A stretch of 64,000 bases of DNA from Linum tenue (Eukaryota > Streptophyta > Magnoliopsida > Malpighiales > Linaceae). Numbering within the stretch: the first letter of the stretch is position 1; each line of letters begins with the position of its first letter. The notes under the pieces are model-generated. The model saw only the letters and a list, made by a program, of their open reading frames with translations. It was not told where the DNA came from and did not search any database. The DNA is taken from positions 54,384,963-54,448,962 of the forward strand of contig CAMGYJ010000008.1 of assembly GCA_946122785.1 (NCBI GenBank), in the 5' to 3' direction. The translations under genes were made by a program, and so were the position numbers. Shown here piece after piece: positions 9,809 to 21,177 of this stretch.

Positions 9809-9959
9809 AAGGGGGAGTGAAATGTTATATCCCAACTTACGCAGTTTCTTCAAACGCAGTATATAATCGTACAAGATGTTGTTCTCAGTCCATATCCTAT
9901 AGTGTTCATATCTTATAGTTCAAATTTCGGGGACAAAATTTTTATAAGAGTTGAGGAAA
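9809..9959 (+). promoter_or_regulatory. Polypurine tract region before the 3' LTR
   Basis: Two purine-rich tracts occur: AAGGGGGAGTGAAA at about 9809-9822, and AAGAGTTGAGGAAA at 9945-9958 directly before the LTR start TGTAACACCCCG at 9960. The second, with two T interruptions, sits in the normal polypurine position. The preceding ATTTCGGGGACAAAATTTTT is typical of the 3' end of Del/Tekay elements. Confidence 0.7.
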
Positions 9960-12772
9960 TGTAACACCCCGATATTTGGGTCTAGGTTCAACCGAACTAT
10001 TTGATCGACGATTTCGAACGAAGGGTAGGAACCATAAATTAGAAATAATAATAATAACATCAATAACTAATGTTATTATTATCATCATCATCTTCCTAAT
10101 AAATCACCATCAGCTGGCCGTTTCCCCATCAGTAACAACACTTTATTATTGTTATGATTAATTGATTATCAACAATAATCATCTTTCTCCACTCTCCATG
10201 TTTGTTCACCAGTATCAGGGGAGAAGGAAATCTATAAAAAAACAATAATAATAAAAGAACCCCTGAGAACCCGTTACCACTCCCCCAACGTCTCCCCTTT
10301 TGATTCCCCATCACTGGCTCTTGCCGTTACCTCCGCCCAACCCATTTTTTTCCACACCGCAAAGTCGAGAGGAGAACGAGAGTAGCAATAGTGCAGCAAA
10401 GAAATCCCCATGCCATTACCCTGTTCCGCATCCAGCGACCCCATCCCTCTTGTCATAGCAACTACAGCAGCCTCGCCTCGCCATCGTAGTCATCATCGAC
10501 GTTAGAGCCTTCTCCTGACGTTGTAGATGTAAGATTCCTGATCCCCCTTTATTCGTAAACTCATTTTCAAGCCCCGACTAACAGGACGAGCCCACGTGAC
10601 GATTGTAGCTCCATCGGCAGCACCGTCATAGTTGAACTCAAACTCATTGCGTAGAGGGCAATCTCAGGAGCATCCCAGTTTCGACAGAATTGAATTTCGA
10701 CGTCGGACGAGGATGATACGAGCATCGAAAGCTAGGGACGTGAATCGGATAATTCAGGTTCCAATCTATCTATTCGAAAAGTATAAGGATTATGCCGGTA
10801 ATTTTTCTTCCTAGAAAATATCCAGTTTAGTCCCCCACATTATTAGTTTAAGCAGCTTAGTCCTTACTATTTTGAAAATTGACAATGGGAAAAAAATAGT
10901 ATTTTATCAAAATTATTATTATTTTAGTTGCTTTACAATAGGTATTTTCGTGGTGCGATAATTTTATAAATAGTATAGAATCAGGAGGATGTCTGGTATT
11001 AATCTGAGAATTTTTGGAGCTGGATGTTCTATATGAAAAAAAGTTAGAAAGAAGTTTTTGGTAAAGTAAAATATGTTGCGGGCGGTTTCATCAGATTTGG
11101 TATTTTTCTTGGAAGTTGGACGTCATTAAGGTTGTTAGAAAAATTTTCTGGAAATATTTTGAGTCGTGTGGTTAATTTGAAAAATTAAAATGATGTTGGT
11201 TTTAATTGTTTAAATTATTGTTTGTGGGTATTTTATTAACTAATTTCTTTTTTTTTTTTTTTGAAAAACTTTAATAATTTTATTATATTATAAAATTTAG
11301 AAACGGATTCAGTGAAAAAAAATTAGAAACAGAAATTCAGACGTTGGAAACATATCTCTAAAATTCATTTTAGAGAAAATTAAATAGGAAGAAGAGGTTA
11401 ATTAAGATGTAAACTAAAGTCAATAATTTGTCATTATATTTTGAGTTATTTCAACTTAGAATTTTGAGTTTTTAAGAGGGAAAAATTTTGTTTGGAAACT
11501 TATGAGATTTATTTAAGGGACTTTGAGTTGATAGTAATAATTAAAGTCATGGGAAATTTGGGGGAAAATTCAGTTTTTGAGAAAATAATTTAAAGAGGTT
11601 CAGGGCCCTTTTTAAAGAATTTTGGGACTAAGATAGGAGGAATGAAAATTTAACGGAGTACCGAGTAAGGGTAATCAATCTCTATTTATAGGATTAAGAA
11701 AGCAGTCAAGTTAGAGATTCCACGTCCAACGAGTTAAAGTATCGGCATTTGAGAGGTGAGTGTAAAGAGGTTAAATTTTACGCCTTACGATATTTAAGTT
11801 TTTGAGATTTGATTGCTATGTGTCGTACTTGCCTTTGTATGCTTATATGATGTCACATGATTTGTGTGAGTTATGCTTTTAGTTTTATGTTGTTGTGTGC
11901 TTTACTTATAGGTAAGTTTAAGTTTAAGAAACAAGTTTCTTCTAAGAGTTCTTCACCTTCAAAAAGGTGAAATAGTTTTTAGTGTTTTTAGTCACTAGCG
12001 CCAGTCCGTTGCCATTTGAGATTTTGAGAAAGAGCAGCAGTTATGCTCTTGAGACTTTTAAGATGGGCAGCAGTTATGCTCTTGAGATATTTTAAGATTA
12101 GCAGCAGTTATGCTCTTGAGAATCATGGAAGAAGAGCCTTCCACGATAAGTTTTAAGTTTAAGGAAAGTCTGGAGGGCTTCTCATACTTATGAGTTGGGC
12201 AACCGGACTAGCTAGTGAGGGATCCCCGTGTCAGTCAAAAGTTTAAGTCAAGATTTGAGCTTTAAGAAGGGAGAGTAAATTTAGCTCCCGCACAGTTTTA
12301 AGAGTTAAGATTTTTGAGAGTGGAAGTACAAACAACTTCCACAAGTTTAAGTTAAGTGTCTTAAATAAAATATTCAAGTACTAGAGATTTTAAACGTAAG
12401 GGCGTAGACTGACCCCAACTCACTCACCAGCTTGAAGAGCTAGAGGAGCAATTAGTGAGCAGCGAGTTCGAGAGCAGCCAGCTAGAGGAGGGCAGTATAA
12501 GTGTCACAGAGAATGCTTAGTCAAAGTTTCAGTAGCAACAACATTAGAGATTATTAGTTATTTACATTTATGATTATGAGCATAGACTGGCGATCACTTT
12601 GAGATTTTAAGTATTGAGTTTGCCCATGTGTTAGGGCGTTGCTTTGAACTACAAGTGTGTGTTTTCAGTATTTTATATATGAAAATTTTCCCGCTGCAAT
12701 TTTATATTTGATTATTTTATTTATCATTGGCATTTTAGTAAAAGTAGTACCAGACCGGGTTAGGGTGTTTTA
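9960..12772 (+). repeat. 3' LTR of the gag-only element (about 2.8 kb)
   Basis: The LTR begins TGTAACACCCCG at 9960 and ends GGTGTTTTA at 12772, where the sister LTR ends GGTGTTTCA; the last dinucleotide CA has become TA. It holds an AT-rich microsatellite near 10040-10100 and a T run near 11250. It shares short conserved blocks with the solo LTRs at 23563-25728 and 48748-51305, for example TTTATAGGAT and GTGAGTGTAAAG. Confidence 0.85.
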
Positions 12773-14680
12773 GAGCATCCTCATGAAGCCTCTACATTCC
12801 GCTTCCAATCTCTCCTTGTGAACCCATGTGGGAAAAGGTAAGGGTGGCGTATACTCAACCACAGGTGGTGGTGTCGGCAATGCCTTCCTTGCCACTCCTC
12901 TCTTTTCCCCCGAGGTTTCCTCTTCTTCACCCTCGAGTAGAGGGTCTTCCTTCTTATTCACTTCTTTTGCAACTAACTCCAGGGTCACCTTCCCGCTCCT
13001 CAAGAAAATTGCATTGCACCCGGCTTGATCTTTGGGGTTGGCAATGATTTCGGAGGGTATGGCTCCCTTTAGTCTCTCGGAGAGAATCCCGGCAAGATTT
13101 CTACTTTGCACTTCCAAGTTTTGGAGACTCGCTTGATGGCTTCGAAGTCCCGCCTCAACCGAGGTAAACTTGGATGTTGCCACATCCATGAATTTCTCAA
13201 TCTTCTCGAACTTCTGAGAGCTTGTACTCACATAGGCGTTCACAAGGTTTTCAAGTTTAGAGAACTTGTCACCTTGTTGTTGTTGTTGAAAACCTTGACT
13301 GCCTTGTGCTTGGTATGGTTGTTGGAAGTTTCAGTTTTGGAATTGAGGACTTTGTTAGATGAATGTTGGCTGAGGTTGGTAGTTGCCCGTTGGATCTTGA
13401 AAATCGGGAGATTTTGGATTGGTAGGGGAAGACCAAGGGAATTTTGGATGATTACGCCACCCGGGGTTGTATGTGTTGCTATAAGGGTTGTTCCCTCTAG
13501 CATTGGAAATGAACTCACTTGCTCCTCGGGGGGTACTCGACTCCTTCATCGCTTGGCAATCCGCAATTTTGTGATTTGTGCTCGAACACCAGTCACAAGA
13601 CATCAACACTCTCTTCCCTTGCTTCTTGTCCTCAAGGATCACCTGGATCAACTTATTAAGCTTTGCTTTAAGTGGAGCAGTTGCTCCCACACTTCTTACT
13701 CCTCTTTTGGTGGTCCTCTTACCACTTCTCGTCAAACCCCAATCATATCCCTTCAGGGCCATATCTTCAAGCAATTCGGTGACTTGAGGAGGGGTCATGT
13801 TCATCAACCTACCTTGGCAAAGAGAGTCGATAAGGATCTTGTAATCTTGAATGAGTCTTCCATAAAAAGTTTCTATCCGGAATTGCTCTTCAAACCCATT
13901 GTGAGGGCATTGGAGGAAGTAGTCTAAGAACCTTTCCCATACATCCCTCAACGTCTCATCCTCCTCTTGATCGAAGTGAGTAATCTTCTTCCTCCACTCG
14001 GCCGTCTTGGAAGGAGGACAATATCGGGTCATGAACTTGTTGAGTAGATCGTCCCAAGAGCCGATGGATAGAGCCGGTCGGTTGTTGGGCCATCAGAGCG
14101 CTTTCCCCGCAAGAGAGTCGGGGAGTAGCCTCAATTGTAATGCCTCCGCGGAGACACCATTTATCTTCACACATCCTGCTAGCTCAAGAAACCTTTGAAC
14201 ATGCTCTCGTGGCAATTCATGTGCAAGCCCGTGGTTTAAGGCATTTTGTTGAATCATAGTCACAAGAGCAGGCTTGATTTCAAAGTTGTTGGCGGCCACG
14301 GGCGGATGTAGGATTGGTGATTGAATATCCGCCGTCCGTGGATACATGTAATAGCCCATAGTCCTTGGCTCTTCCTCACCTCCCGCTTCCACATTTGCAT
14401 TACGGGCCGGATTGGCAGCTTGAAGTTGATTTGCCGCCATCTCAACTTCAACTTCTCCTTCAACTCCTTCAAATCCGGGACCAACTTGTTGTCCCCCTTT
14501 CTTCACTTCTTCTTCTTTCCTCCGCTAGCTCCCTCTCTCGAGCTAAGATTCGGAGAGTTTGGTTGATGTCCTCGTCTAGTGTATTAATGGTGCCAGATTG
14601 CTCCGGGTCATGCACCTCCCTACACACACTCAAAGAACACAACACGTCTAGCACAAGCAAACACTTCACAACTTAACAAA
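12773..14680 (-). pseudogene. Gag of Athila-type copy B (frameshifted, truncated)
   Basis: The N-terminal part (14669-14470) reads TINTLDEDINQTLRILAR. After a frame change, 14506-14093 reads YMYPRTADIQSPILHPPVAANNFEI and HVQRFLELAGCVKINGVS, ending at a TAG after DSLAGKAL. The main block (14032-13355) carries the capsid signature ITHFDQEEDETLRDVWERF and a complete zinc knuckle CDWCSSTNHKIADC (C-X2-C-X4-H-X4-C). A stop separates it from 13243-12770, which has the coiled region FMDVATSKFTSVEAGLRSHQ and the pre-protease block TWVHKERLEAE. It is then cut by the neighbouring LTR. Lineage is inferred from likeness to copies A and C. Confidence 0.85.
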
Positions 14681-14714
14681 ACAGAAATTAAAAGCTAGTG
14701 ACACGCCAAAACAC

Positions 14715-16047
14715 AACACCAAACTGCGACCAAGTGTAATCGCAGTCCGAGAATGCAGTAACAGGCAAGTTCTATTATCAACCCGGGGTCTAGATCTACT
14801 ACTTACTCCGTGATTGTCTATTATCTAGCCAACTAATTCGATTGATTGTTGTTTAAAGCAAAAGCAGCAAGAAAGCAGGAAATGGTTCGGTTTTCAAAAG
14901 CAGGAAAGAGTCACTCGGGAATGAGTCCCCCTAGCCCCTTAGTTAGGTTCAATTGTAATTCCCCTAGGTTGATTCACTGTTGATTAGACTGCGGAAGATC
15001 CGACAGCAGCTTGGAATCTCTTAAGCTGACCAAGCCCTCTCAGTCTAACTACCCGGCAGACGACTAGTCTTCACCGGGATAGAAAGCTGAGGCTATGAAC
15101 ACAGAACTCCACTACTGAAATTGAATTCCAGTACAAAGCAGTAAACTGGCTAACTCTCGTATAGCCAATCTCCTACTATCGAACGAAGAGGCTCTAACAA
15201 CCTAATCAGATTCTATCTATCTCAGGTTGCAGCAGAAATCGAGAAAAGCTGATCAGACTTCAATCAATTCAATAAACATGCATCATTCGATTAAAATCAA
15301 ACAGTATAATCATCCCAAGTCATTACAATCAAATCTCTAACACAAGGAACTAGGGTTCTTCATACCCAAGTGAGAGAAAGGTTCTACTCCATAGAGAGAG
15401 AGGAGAAAACAGTAATCGGAGTAGTCATACTCATAATGATGAGGAAAATCTGCTCCGGGATGATGATTTCCACTCCTATGACGATCTCCAAGCTCGATTC
15501 GATGAAACCCAGCTCCAAGATAGCTTCTAGGATGTGTTCTTCGTACTTTCTCTCTCTAGGGCTCTGTTTTTGCTCTCAAAATCCGATTCTCCCACTTTTG
15601 GCTCAAAATTGGCTGAAAAACCAGAATTTCCCGACTCACACGGGCAGGCCACACGACCGTGTGGCTCACCCATTTGCCCGTGTGAGTCAAAATGCGCCGT
15701 ATCAATTAGGTCGATCTTCAGCCATCCCACACGGCCAGGGTCGCACGGCCGTGTGGATTTCCTGTTCTGCCCGTGTTTCGCCTCGGCGAAAGTCACACGG
15801 CCACAAATGCAACTTGCACGGCCGTGTGATACCCAGGGCTGCCCGTGTGGCTTCCTTAGAACCTCGCCATGCGTCCGATCTTCGTCCAATCGACCCCAAA
15901 CTCGCTCCCAAGCCTCCATTCACGTACTAGGACCTTAAATATCACAAACAAGCACAACCTAGCGTGAAATCGGCCTAAAACACGAGAATCAACACCTCAA
16001 ACGGTGCAAGAACAGGGGTAAAAGCATGTGTAAATAACGGTCTATCA
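14715..16047 (-). repeat. LTR of Athila-type copy B (about 1.33 kb)
   Basis: It starts TGATAGACCG at 16047 on the minus strand and ends near 14715, where a worn PBS (ACACGCCAAAAC on the plus strand) follows. It shares ordered blocks with LTR A, including TCAAACGG, CCTAGCGTGAAATCGGCC and CGTACTAGGACCT. It is unusual in having element-internal sequence on both sides: gag to the left and a polypurine tract to the right. Confidence 0.8.
15636..15856 (-). repeat. Palindrome array inside LTR B (core CACGGCCGTGTG)
   Basis: At the same LTR position as the array in copy A, this segment carries CACACGACCGTGTGG (near 15651), GCACGGCCGTGTGG (near 15745), GCACGGCCGTGTGA (near 15817) and several half-sites (CCCGTGTG, CACACGGCC). 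The outer letters of the palindrome have changed from GCAC/GTGC to CACAC/GTGTG relative to copy A. Confidence 0.8.
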
Positions 16048-16338
16048 AACTCCCCCACACTTAACCGTTTGCTTGTCCCCAAGCAAACCAAGTCAGACAC
16101 CAGGTAAGCTTACATATTTCAATCAACCAACATTGGGGACAAGTCATAAAGGCACAGAACACATGAATCGTACTGGTTTTCAAACATCAATACATGAACA
16201 ACGTCAAAAGCAACCTGGAAAACCACCACAAAGGACATTCGAGTGCAGCAAAATCGAGTAAAGGAAGAGTCTCCCTTCTGTTCACCAACCAACCTAGACT
16301 TGACTCAACCACTTACTCAAAACAGTCAACTCATGCAT
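16048..16338 (-). mobile_element. 3' internal end of an Athila-type element with polypurine tract
   Basis: On the minus strand this reads GCTTGGGGACAAGCAAACGG, then AAGTGTGGGGGAGTT (16062-16048), directly before the LTR start. It matches the end of copy C at 39085-39125 (TTGGGGACAAGCAAACAG then AAGTGTGGGGGAATT). So an internal 3' end lies to the right of LTR B and runs into the N gap. No coding is visible in these 290 bases. Confidence 0.8.
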
Positions 16339-16438
16339 NNNNNNNNNNNNNNNNNNNNNNNNNNNNNNNNNNNNNNNNNNNNNNNNNNNNNNNNNNNNNN
16401 NNNNNNNNNNNNNNNNNNNNNNNNNNNNNNNNNNNNNN
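16339..16438. other. Assembly gap (100 N)
   Basis: Exactly 100 N characters, the usual placeholder for a gap of unknown size. The left flank is Athila 3' internal sequence and the right flank is unrelated AT-rich DNA. The rest of the right-hand Athila element is probably collapsed or missing here. Confidence 0.98.
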
Positions 16439-19141
16439 TCATTAAGTCAACAAAGTTACAATCATTCTTAATATATAGTTCAAATCGTATGATCATAAAA
16501 CATCTATTAATTAATGAGATAGAATATAATTTTTTTCCAAATCATTAGTTTCTAATTCTGATACATTTACTAAGTAATACTTAACATAACTATGTTGTTA
16601 ACAAGAGAAAAGTGTGAAAGAATGTAAGGAGAATTGACGTAAAATAATTAGATTTGGAATTGAGTGGACACTTAATTGCATTTCTACTATCTATTGTCTT
16701 AAGTTACTTTCACTATCATTGATAAGTTTCAATTTTATCCATGTATTTCTTATATGTGAAGAAATATTCTTAATGGGGCGGGTATGGGTATGAGTATGGG
16801 GCGGAGAGATTAAAACCATATCCACTCCATACTTTTTGCGGGTTTTACCCATATCCGGCCGATACCTAGTCAATGCGAGATTTCCTGCATTGACTGGGTC
16901 GGGGACGATCGGGTAAACATGGTCATAGGTTTGATTGCCAATCCTAGAGAGGTGTTGTTTCACCAACGACCTAAACTTTTTTTTCTAATAAATTTATTAA
17001 AATAAAATTATTACATTAGACCCCAATAAATCTGACCCCATTAACTCACCTTAAATTTTTATTAATTTAAAAATAATACTAATAATTTAATTATCTTTAA
17101 CCATATATTAACTAATAACTTCCTAATAATTAAATTACCTAACTTTTTCTGAACCAATAAAAATGACTTAAAATACCATTTTTTTTTAAGTTTTGAGAAA
17201 TAATAATTTAAACCAAAGCCATTTACAAGTAATGAATGACACATTACTATAAATGCCTGCAAGAGTTTTTTTAGACAAGGATCACTCGACTTTTAATATA
17301 ATTTATACCAAGTATTTATAATAACGGTAAATGCGGTTTGATTGATTAACATAACTTGCATGTTCCTTCCCCATCAATTTCAGATCCTATTCCTAATTCA
17401 GTGCCTGCCACCTCCCTACGCAACCGATGCAAGCGACTAACCAGTAACCATGTGAAACCAATGCCACCTTGGATCACTTCTATTATGTCTACTCCAATTA
17501 ACCATTTAATTGATTATTATTATATGCTAGGAAGGAAAAAAAACTAATATGGACCATGTGGAGAGCGGGAAAAAAATGTACTTATCATACCAGTATTATA
17601 TAATGATATTACCATGACTTGAAAAATATTTTCTAAAAAAATTATCAAAATGAATATAATTTTGTAGAGCATAAATATACTGTGCAATTTTTGGACATTC
17701 AATATAAAACGAATTAGATATCGTCATTTGAATTTTCAAATGATATTTGAAAAATGTTCTAACAGTACACCTGGAAATTTGGTTAACTACTGCCCCTAAA
17801 AATCAAATCACCTATCCTCGAAATTCCTCATTTTCCTTCTTACTCCTTTATGATATGGAGTATTAGATCTCTTCTTTCCAAATTACAAGATCTATATATA
17901 AAAGAATTTTGTAGTGAAACATAATCAACCGTTATTCAATTTTCTCGTCACTCAGTAATGCAACATCATTCCTTTCATTATTTTCTTACTTTAGTCTTAG
18001 TTTCAACATTGATACTAAATGAGACCTAATGAATTAATTAAAACAAGTAAAATTTTTAACTTTCATGATTTTTCCGAATTTTCAACTAAACAAATTTCTA
18101 TTATTTATTTTACTGCAACCACAACAACATTATTAAACCAGCCTTCGGTCAGATTGCATAATTATTGAATCATGGGCACAGCTGTATGGAGTTTGGGGGT
18201 TATAATGAGAATCGGTTACTCTTTAACGTGACTAGTTAGGGGTCGGATTGCTTAATTATGGGAAATCACGCAAATGCGGTAATGAGGAGAGCACCGCTGC
18301 ATTTGATATGATTACTAATATTCAAACAAAGGGTAATGCATGGAAATGGTACTGTAGTGTTGGGTGCTTGTTAATGCTTCTTTGCCGTCATTTAATCTAC
18401 TGGTGCCAAACTCTACGTACTGCTTTTTTGGTAGAACCAAACTACGTTGTGCTACGTGTGGATGTCAATCCATCCATATGATAACAACCTTTATTTACAA
18501 AAATGTTATTTTGTTCGATGCAATGGTTGGGAGTGCGTAAGACGGAAAGAGGACAATTCAACAACGTTAGCGCACATTGATCACCAACCTTGTTAGTATA
18601 ATAATATGATTCGCTGCTACATGATGAATTTTATATGATGATTAACGTACTTAGTATTGTTATAGAGGTTAGGGAGTCAAGTTAGCGAACATAGAAGCAT
18701 GGCCATCATGATCAGTTTCCTAATTATTGATCAAGACATAGAAATTACGTCAAGTTTGGGATAGTTTGATGGTCATAATTAAGCGCCGTATCTTTGAAAT
18801 TAGGCTGGCGTATCTAAAGGTCTAATGCGGACTCTCTGCAATGTACGTATTCTTCATTGTTTTAAATATAGATGTTTCAGATCTCACTTATTGAACGCTT
18901 CCCACAGACGAACGAAGGAATGCTTGTGCATGTGGATAGAAAGAAAAAAAGAATCTCTAATCTAATTATAAGGCATTGCATTACATATGATATGTGTACT
19001 AGCTAGCTAGTTGGGTTGGTACATGTGATCGATCATTGATTAATTAGAGAAGTATTAGACGCCCCAGTGGCAACTGACCTGAAAATAGTATTGCAGGTAA
19101 GCGCCAAATCATGTGCCAAATGCCCAACACGTATTAGAGTA
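16439..19141. other. AT-rich stretch without recognised genes
   Basis: I see only short chance frames. At 16775-16870 there is a G-rich patch (GGGCGGGTATGGGTATGAG, then GGGTTTTACCCATATCC) of a kind often seen in terminal parts of non-autonomous hAT elements, but no clear ends or target duplication. Long A and T runs occur near 16980 and 17180. The segment could hold regulatory or decayed repeat DNA. Confidence 0.5.
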
Positions 19142-19281
19142 TTTTTTTTTATTTATTTCTGGGAGGCTAAAAGATAACCGGAGGTTACAGAGCAGAGTGA
19201 TAAAATAAAAGCACTCTTAGAGACACGGGGCTTGCCTGCAGCAGGGGCTCACAGCAGAGTAGCTACTAGATTCGATGGTGG

Positions 19282-19580
19282 CTAATCTAACTCATACGTA
19301 TTAAAGGGATTGACGAAACTGTGCTTCGAGAGCCAGTTCACAACTCTATTCCCTTCATGGTACATATGTGTTATTTGAACTAGCCACCCTCGAGCAAGTA
19401 TGCGACGAATCATGTTCAACAAAGTTGCATAAGAATGAACGGTGTCTGTCCGCTTGTGAATCAAGTCGATAGCCATTTGAGAGTCAGATTCCAAGATCAG
19501 GAATTGGATACCTTTGCGCCAAGCTAATTGTAGTCCATGGTAGATAGCCCATAGTTCAGCTAACAAGGATGTGCCTATGC
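19282..19580 (-). pseudogene. LINE RNase H-like domain (RVT_3 type)
   Basis: The minus frame 19566-19282 reads AELWAIYHGLQLAWRKG, ILESDSQMAIDLI and ILARGWLVQITHMYHEGNRVVNWLS. This is the RNase H-like domain found at the C-terminus of many plant L1 elements, thought to remove RNA from the RNA/DNA hybrid. The expected Glu (AELWA), Asp (ESDS) and later Asn-rich loop (EGNRVVNWL) are visible. Its start is lost by decay to the right. Confidence 0.85.
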
Positions 19581-20039
19581 CATCTTACTGCAAAAGCCTA
19601 TGATCCAGTCTACATAGCTATTGCGAATCACTCCTCCCGCAGTTGCCATTCCGATGGTCGTTTGAGCAGCGTCGTCTGTATTTAATTTCCAGCATCCTGG
19701 TTTAGGCGCAGACCACCCTATTAAGTATTAACACCTCTGATTGGGGCTGTTTGGATGAGAGGTCAGCACACAAAGAGTCGGATTCCTAAGCTTGGCTCCA
19801 TTCTCTCACCTTAGCAATCACGTAGTGTTGCAAGGTTGGGTAGGTCAATCTGATTCCCTTGAAAATATGTTCATTCCTGCATTTTCACAAGTAACAAATG
19901 ATGAGGCTGAAATAATCTGCCCAGTTGCCCAACCACATCCCCTTCGATTCATCAGTGATATTTGCTTGTAGCCATATGTCATAGCCGCAAGAATTTTTTT
20001 TGCAATTTTTTCAGTTGGGACCAAATTTGTCCAGATTGC

Positions 20040-20373
20040 TTTGGCTACTCCGCAGTCTCTAAAGATGTGTAGAGCTGTCTCTGAAACTCATCTGCACCTG
20101 GGGCACGAATCATCTTGAGTCAGGTGGCGATTCATCCTTATCGCGTTCGTAGTCAGTTTACCACCATCCATATGAAAATTCTGACTGGTTCCGGGGTCTT
20201 CAGCTTCCAGATTCGTCTCCAATTTGTATTTGGATCCATCTCCTCTTCGATCATGCCCATAAACGCTGATCTTCTGGTAAATTGGACTGAAGAAGTGAGC
20301 GTCCAGATTGGTTGATCGCTCTCCCTCGCGAGAGGGTCCACCACAATTGCTCGGATTCTGTTTGTAATCTGCT
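20040..20373 (-). pseudogene. LINE zf-RVT domain, C-terminal part
   Basis: The minus frames give PIWTLTSSVQFTRRSAF, then WRRIWKLKTPEPVRIFIWM and HLTQDDSCPRCR. This matches the plant RT-associated zinc-binding domain (zf-RVT, PF13966 type) lying between RT and RNase H. It is cut off on the right at 20374 by the hAT-like element and continues at 21178. A frameshift lies near 20160. Confidence 0.82.
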
Positions 20374-20381
20374 GCGGCAAC

Positions 20382-21169
20382 TAGGGGTGGAAATCCCAAA
20401 TACCAATCAGTACAATATCAATATCCCAATACCAAATACTAAAATTACCGAATTACAGCCTAAATAAATCCCAATCCCAACCATTAAATAATTTCGGTAT
20501 TCCAATCCCAATCACTAAATATTTCGATATCTCAATCGGTACTTCGATATCCCGATCGATATTATCGAATACGCAATTAATTACCTTTGCTTAAATATAT
20601 AAATTAGATTTTATTGTTTAATTTAGGGCAAAAAGACTAAGCAAAAAGTCTTAAGTTTGCGTAGAGCTAGGATATGGATAAGGAGAATGGAGGAGAGGTG
20701 ACATCTCAAGTTCTTGTCATTTGTAATCTTAATTTGAAAAATTGGAGGTTGAGAGACGACCAATACTAGTGTTTGAATTTTGATGTTATGAAAATAACAA
20801 GCGATTAGATGAGAGACGATAGTGACTTGAATTGGAAAGTCAAATTTGAGTTGGATGAGAACTTTAAGTTGTGAAATAGTGATGGAATTATCTATGTATA
20901 GTTAAATGACACTCTTGGTGGTTGAGGGTCATGTAGTAGTGAATGAGAGGGTCTAGTTTAGAGAATAAAATACACACTAGCTTATATTTCGATATTGATC
21001 GGTATTGCGGTATATACCGATCCCAATCCCGTAATCCCTAATATCAAATAACAATTGAAATTCAATCCCAATCCCAAGAAATAATATGTGTATTCGACAA
21101 TACCAAATATAGACAAATTCGGTACGGTATTCGGTATATCCCAAATACCGGTACCAAACTTCCACCCTA
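20382..21169. mobile_element. Non-autonomous hAT-like element (788 bp) with 8-bp target duplication
   Basis: The left end is TAGGGGTGGAAATCCC and the right end, read in reverse, is TAGGGTGGAAGTTTGG, giving imperfect terminal inverted repeats. The flanks are GCGGCAAC at 20374-20381 and GCGGCAAC at 21170-21177, a perfect 8-bp duplication, which is the hAT size. The inside is AT-rich, with repeated motifs near both ends such as CCCAATACC, TCGGTA and GATATCCCGATC, and no transposase. It splits the zf-RVT domain of the minus-strand LINE. Confidence 0.9.
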
Positions 21170-21177
21170 GCGGCAAC

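Larger units (their letters stand above)
6843..12772 (+). mobile_element. Tekay/Del-like Ty3/gypsy element with gag but no pol
   Basis: Two long direct repeats (6843-8292 and 9960-12772) flank an internal region of only about 1.67 kb. The internal region has a tRNA-iMet-type PBS, a decayed gag with two zinc knuckles, and purine-rich tracts before the second LTR. There is no protease, RT, RNase H or integrase, and no room for them. It therefore fits the class of gag-only non-autonomous LTR elements (TR-GAG) or an internal-deletion derivative. The left LTR lacks the part corresponding to 9960-11290 because a LINE is inserted there. The right end lies within the gag of Athila copy B, so this element inserted into copy B. 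Confidence 0.82.
12773..16047 (-). mobile_element. Athila-type element copy B, 5' part, cut by the gag-only element
   Basis: Minus strand: LTR (16047 to about 14715), decayed PBS, then gag from about 14670 to 12773. At 12773 the gag is interrupted by the 3' LTR end of the gag-only Tekay-like element, so the rest of copy B should lie beyond the left edge of the window. Copy B belongs to the same broad family as copy A but is clearly diverged, with frameshifts and stops. Confidence 0.82.

Noticed and set aside
13106..13927. Plus-strand open frame of 273 codons
   Set aside because: Antisense shadow of copy B gag, which has the capsid signature and zinc knuckle on the minus strand.
16775..16912. 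Complete hAT element suspected from G-rich GGGTATGGGTA motifs
   Set aside because: No matching terminal repeats or 8-bp duplication could be found around it.
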